Positions 39,195-39,286 of a DNA stretch of 39,286 bases are shown here, piece after piece. Made by a program: the position numbers and the translations under genes. Numbering within the stretch: position 1 is the first letter of the stretch; every line of letters starts with the position of its first letter. Source of the stretch: Geobacteraceae bacterium GWC2_53_11 (GTDB taxonomy: Bacteria > Desulfobacterota > Desulfuromonadia > Geobacterales > Pseudopelobacteraceae). The notes under the pieces are model-generated. The model was not told where the DNA came from and ran no database searches. It saw only the letters and a list, made by a program, of their open reading frames with translations. The DNA lies in the NCBI GenBank assembly GCA_001802645.1, contig MGZJ01000051.1, forward strand, positions 3,871 through 43,156. The letters are read 5' to 3'.

Positions 39195-39286
39195 CTCTTT
39201 TGGTGAGCGTGCGGCGGAGGTGATAGCTAAAATAGCAAGAGAGTCAACCGGACGATAGTAACTAGGAGCCTGTCGGCCTTGAGGTT

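Noticed and set aside
39245-39286. GAGCCTGTCGGCCTTGAGG at the window end as an insertion-sequence end
   Set aside because: No transposase, no matching inverted copy and no target duplication in the window; it may be an intergenic repeat, but that cannot be judged from one copy.

Overview
The window looks like a chromosomal core segment of a Deltaproteobacterium of the Geobacter/Trichlorobacter type (Desulfuromonadota, Geobacterales). That assignment rests on gene content, not on a database search: squalene-hopene cyclase with HpnA, two-subunit glycyl-tRNA synthetase, a chemoreceptor ending in a haemerythrin domain, a four-cluster-type 4Fe-4S membrane protein, and coexisting GSI and GSIII glutamine synthetases behind sigma-54 promoters. 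No phage, transposase, CRISPR array or rRNA was seen. Nearly all of the DNA is coding, and most genes sit in tight operons with 1- or 4-base stop/start overlaps.

Layout. 1-4.3 kb (+): a 4Fe-4S polyferredoxin (at the window edge), an RdgC-like protein, obg and proB, closed by a hairpin. 4.36-10.5 kb (-): the macromolecular-synthesis operon read rpsU, yqeY, cvpA, dnaG, rpoD, followed by a secreted repeat/coiled-coil protein of unknown function. 10.66-17.7 kb (-): glyQ, glyS, a haemerythrin-tailed chemoreceptor, then hisH, hisA, hisF, hisE; this order places chemoreceptor and histidine genes in one run, behind a good sigma-70 promoter upstream of glyQ. 17.8-19.0 kb (-): a HAD phosphatase and a small protein with a histone-H1-like Lys/Ala/Pro tail. 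19.3-22.8 kb (+): gap, pgk, tpiA, secG. 22.9-23.5 kb: three tRNA genes, Leu(GAG) on + and Arg(TCT) and Arg(TCG) on -. 23.5-25.3 kb (-): an Ig-like lipoprotein and a TPR exported protein. 25.6-32.0 kb (+): shc, hpnA, dxs, pyrF, rlmB, which ties isoprenoid precursor supply (Dxs) to hopanoid formation (Shc, HpnA). 32.0-34.0 kb (-): an M23 peptidase and an unusual two-domain class II aldolase. 34.1-34.8 kb (+): a PilZ protein. 35.0-39.1 kb: nitrogen assimilation, glnB-glnA (+) facing glnN (-).

Most interesting points: (1) matching sigma-54 (-24/-12) promoters in front of both glnBA and the convergent glnN, which predict joint RpoN control of two different glutamine synthetase families; (2) a chemoreceptor with almost no periplasmic part and a complete haemerythrin iron site, translationally coupled to hisH; (3) a class II aldolase that appears to be an internal duplication with a degenerate N-terminal copy; (4) an uncharacterised small protein with an H1-like tail and a 16-bp dyad in its leader. 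No clearly new defence or mobile system was found; the window is mainly housekeeping.
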